Shown: positions 63,694-64,000 of the stretch, in pieces
Position numbering within the stretch: the first letter of the stretch is position 1
Layout of the letters: each line of letters begins with the position of its first letter
Origin: Rhizobium rhizogenes NBRC 13257
GTDB taxonomy: Bacteria; Pseudomonadota; Alphaproteobacteria; Rhizobiales; Rhizobiaceae
Assembly: GCF_000696095.1 (NCBI RefSeq)
Contig: NZ_BAYX01000002.1
Span: forward strand, 248,001-312,000
DNA: 64,000 nucleotides
Direction of reading: 5' to 3'
The notes under the pieces: model-generated
What the model was told of the DNA's origin: nothing
The model's input: the letters and a program-made list of their open reading frames with translations, nothing else
Databases searched by the model: none
Program-made: the position numbers and the translations under genes

Positions 63694-64000
63694 TTACTTC
63701 GCGTTCAGGAAATCACCGACTTCGAGAATGCTGAACTCGTTGTCGTCGGCCTTGTTGACGGCACGACCGGCTGAGAAGGGCAGGTTGTTGTCGTTGCCGA
63801 TGATGATGTGGGTGGCATCGACACGGTCGACATTTTCGATAGTGACGAACGGCATGTCGTAGAAGCCGTCACCACCGCCCTGGCGGCGCTTGTGGTCCGG
63901 ATCTTCGATATGCAGCAGGTCAATATAGCCGATCTTGCGCACGGCCTTGCCGACATTGGCGTCGCTGAATTCGATCTTGTAGACGCGCTTCAGTTCGGCC
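63694..64000 (-). CDS. Phytase-like esterase family protein, C-terminal part (cut by window edge)
   Basis: The last 101 codons of a gene that reads in from the right edge. The sequence contains RKIGYIDLLHIEDPDHKRRQ, PFVTIENVDRVDATHIIIGN and NDNNLPFSAGR, and ends EFSILEVGDFLNAK. The NDNNLPFS.GR block is characteristic of the esterase-like domain of the phytase-like family, which forms beta-propellers. The N-terminus, and therefore any signal peptide, lies outside the window. The right edge is inside the gene. Confidence 0.75.
   Translation of the reverse strand, partial: AELKRVYKIEFSDANVGKAVRKIGYIDLLHIEDPDHKRRQGGGDGFYDMPFVTIENVDRVDATHIIIGNDNNLPFSAGRAVNKADDNEFSILEVGDFLNAK

Overview
The window looks like chromosomal DNA of a Rhizobiaceae alphaproteobacterium, most likely Rhizobium or a close relative. 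The evidence is the high GC content, the gene orders rpsF-rpsR-DUF2232-rplI-dnaB-alr and fabD-fabG-acpP-fabF-mltG-yicC-gmk, a RopB-type outer membrane protein, an HdaA-type replication regulator, and a palindromic intergenic repeat of a kind common in rhizobia. I see no tRNA, rRNA, CRISPR array, phage gene or insertion sequence. This is mostly housekeeping core with a few accessory islets.

Left part (1-8.5 kb): alr (cut by the left edge) and dnaB on the minus strand, then a plus-strand MarR / MFS / HlyD-type efflux set whose membrane-fusion gene carries a one-base frameshift, then the minus-strand ribosomal operon rpsF-rpsR-DUF2232-rplI. From 8.6 to 12.7 kb is an accessory stretch: a secreted ClpP-like/SH3 protein, a small secreted protein in an AT-rich region, an FkbM methyltransferase and a Tas-like aldo/keto reductase.

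Middle part (12.8-31 kb): fatty-acid synthesis (fabD, fabG, acpP, fabF) followed by mltG, yicC and gmk on plus. On minus are lptF-lptG-lptD and, behind a strong terminator, surA-like-pdxA-rsmA, which together serve LPS export and outer-membrane assembly. A PAP2 phosphatase, pepA, holC and a GrpB-family gene follow. From 31 to 38.9 kb: a Gfo/Idh/MocA oxidoreductase divergent from a TRAP transporter (small and large subunits, with the binding protein convergent), a prolyl-oligopeptidase-type peptidase and a lipoprotein polysaccharide deacetylase.

Right part (39-64 kb): an ABC-F ATPase, a small protein resembling the N-terminal domain of rhizobial diguanylate cyclases, DinB, ndk, a lipoprotein coupled to a CGNR zinc-finger regulator that faces an orphan LivH-type permease across a near-ideal operator, moaE, moaD-pgsA, uvrC-SDR, ropB, a GST, rlmJ, a molybdopterin oxidoreductase coupled to a NUDIX hydrolase, an isolated phnM, purM-purN, a PerM/AI-2E family permease, hdaA, ppk and ppx. 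The C-terminal end of a phytase-like esterase gene is cut by the right edge.

The observations most worth a second look are the CGNR regulator/operator/orphan permease module, the frameshifted HlyD gene, the secreted ClpP-like/SH3 protein, the stand-alone diguanylate-cyclase-type sensor domain, and inverted TTAACCAT sites (the published CtrA-type motif) upstream of ropB. No complete, clearly new multi-gene system is evident.
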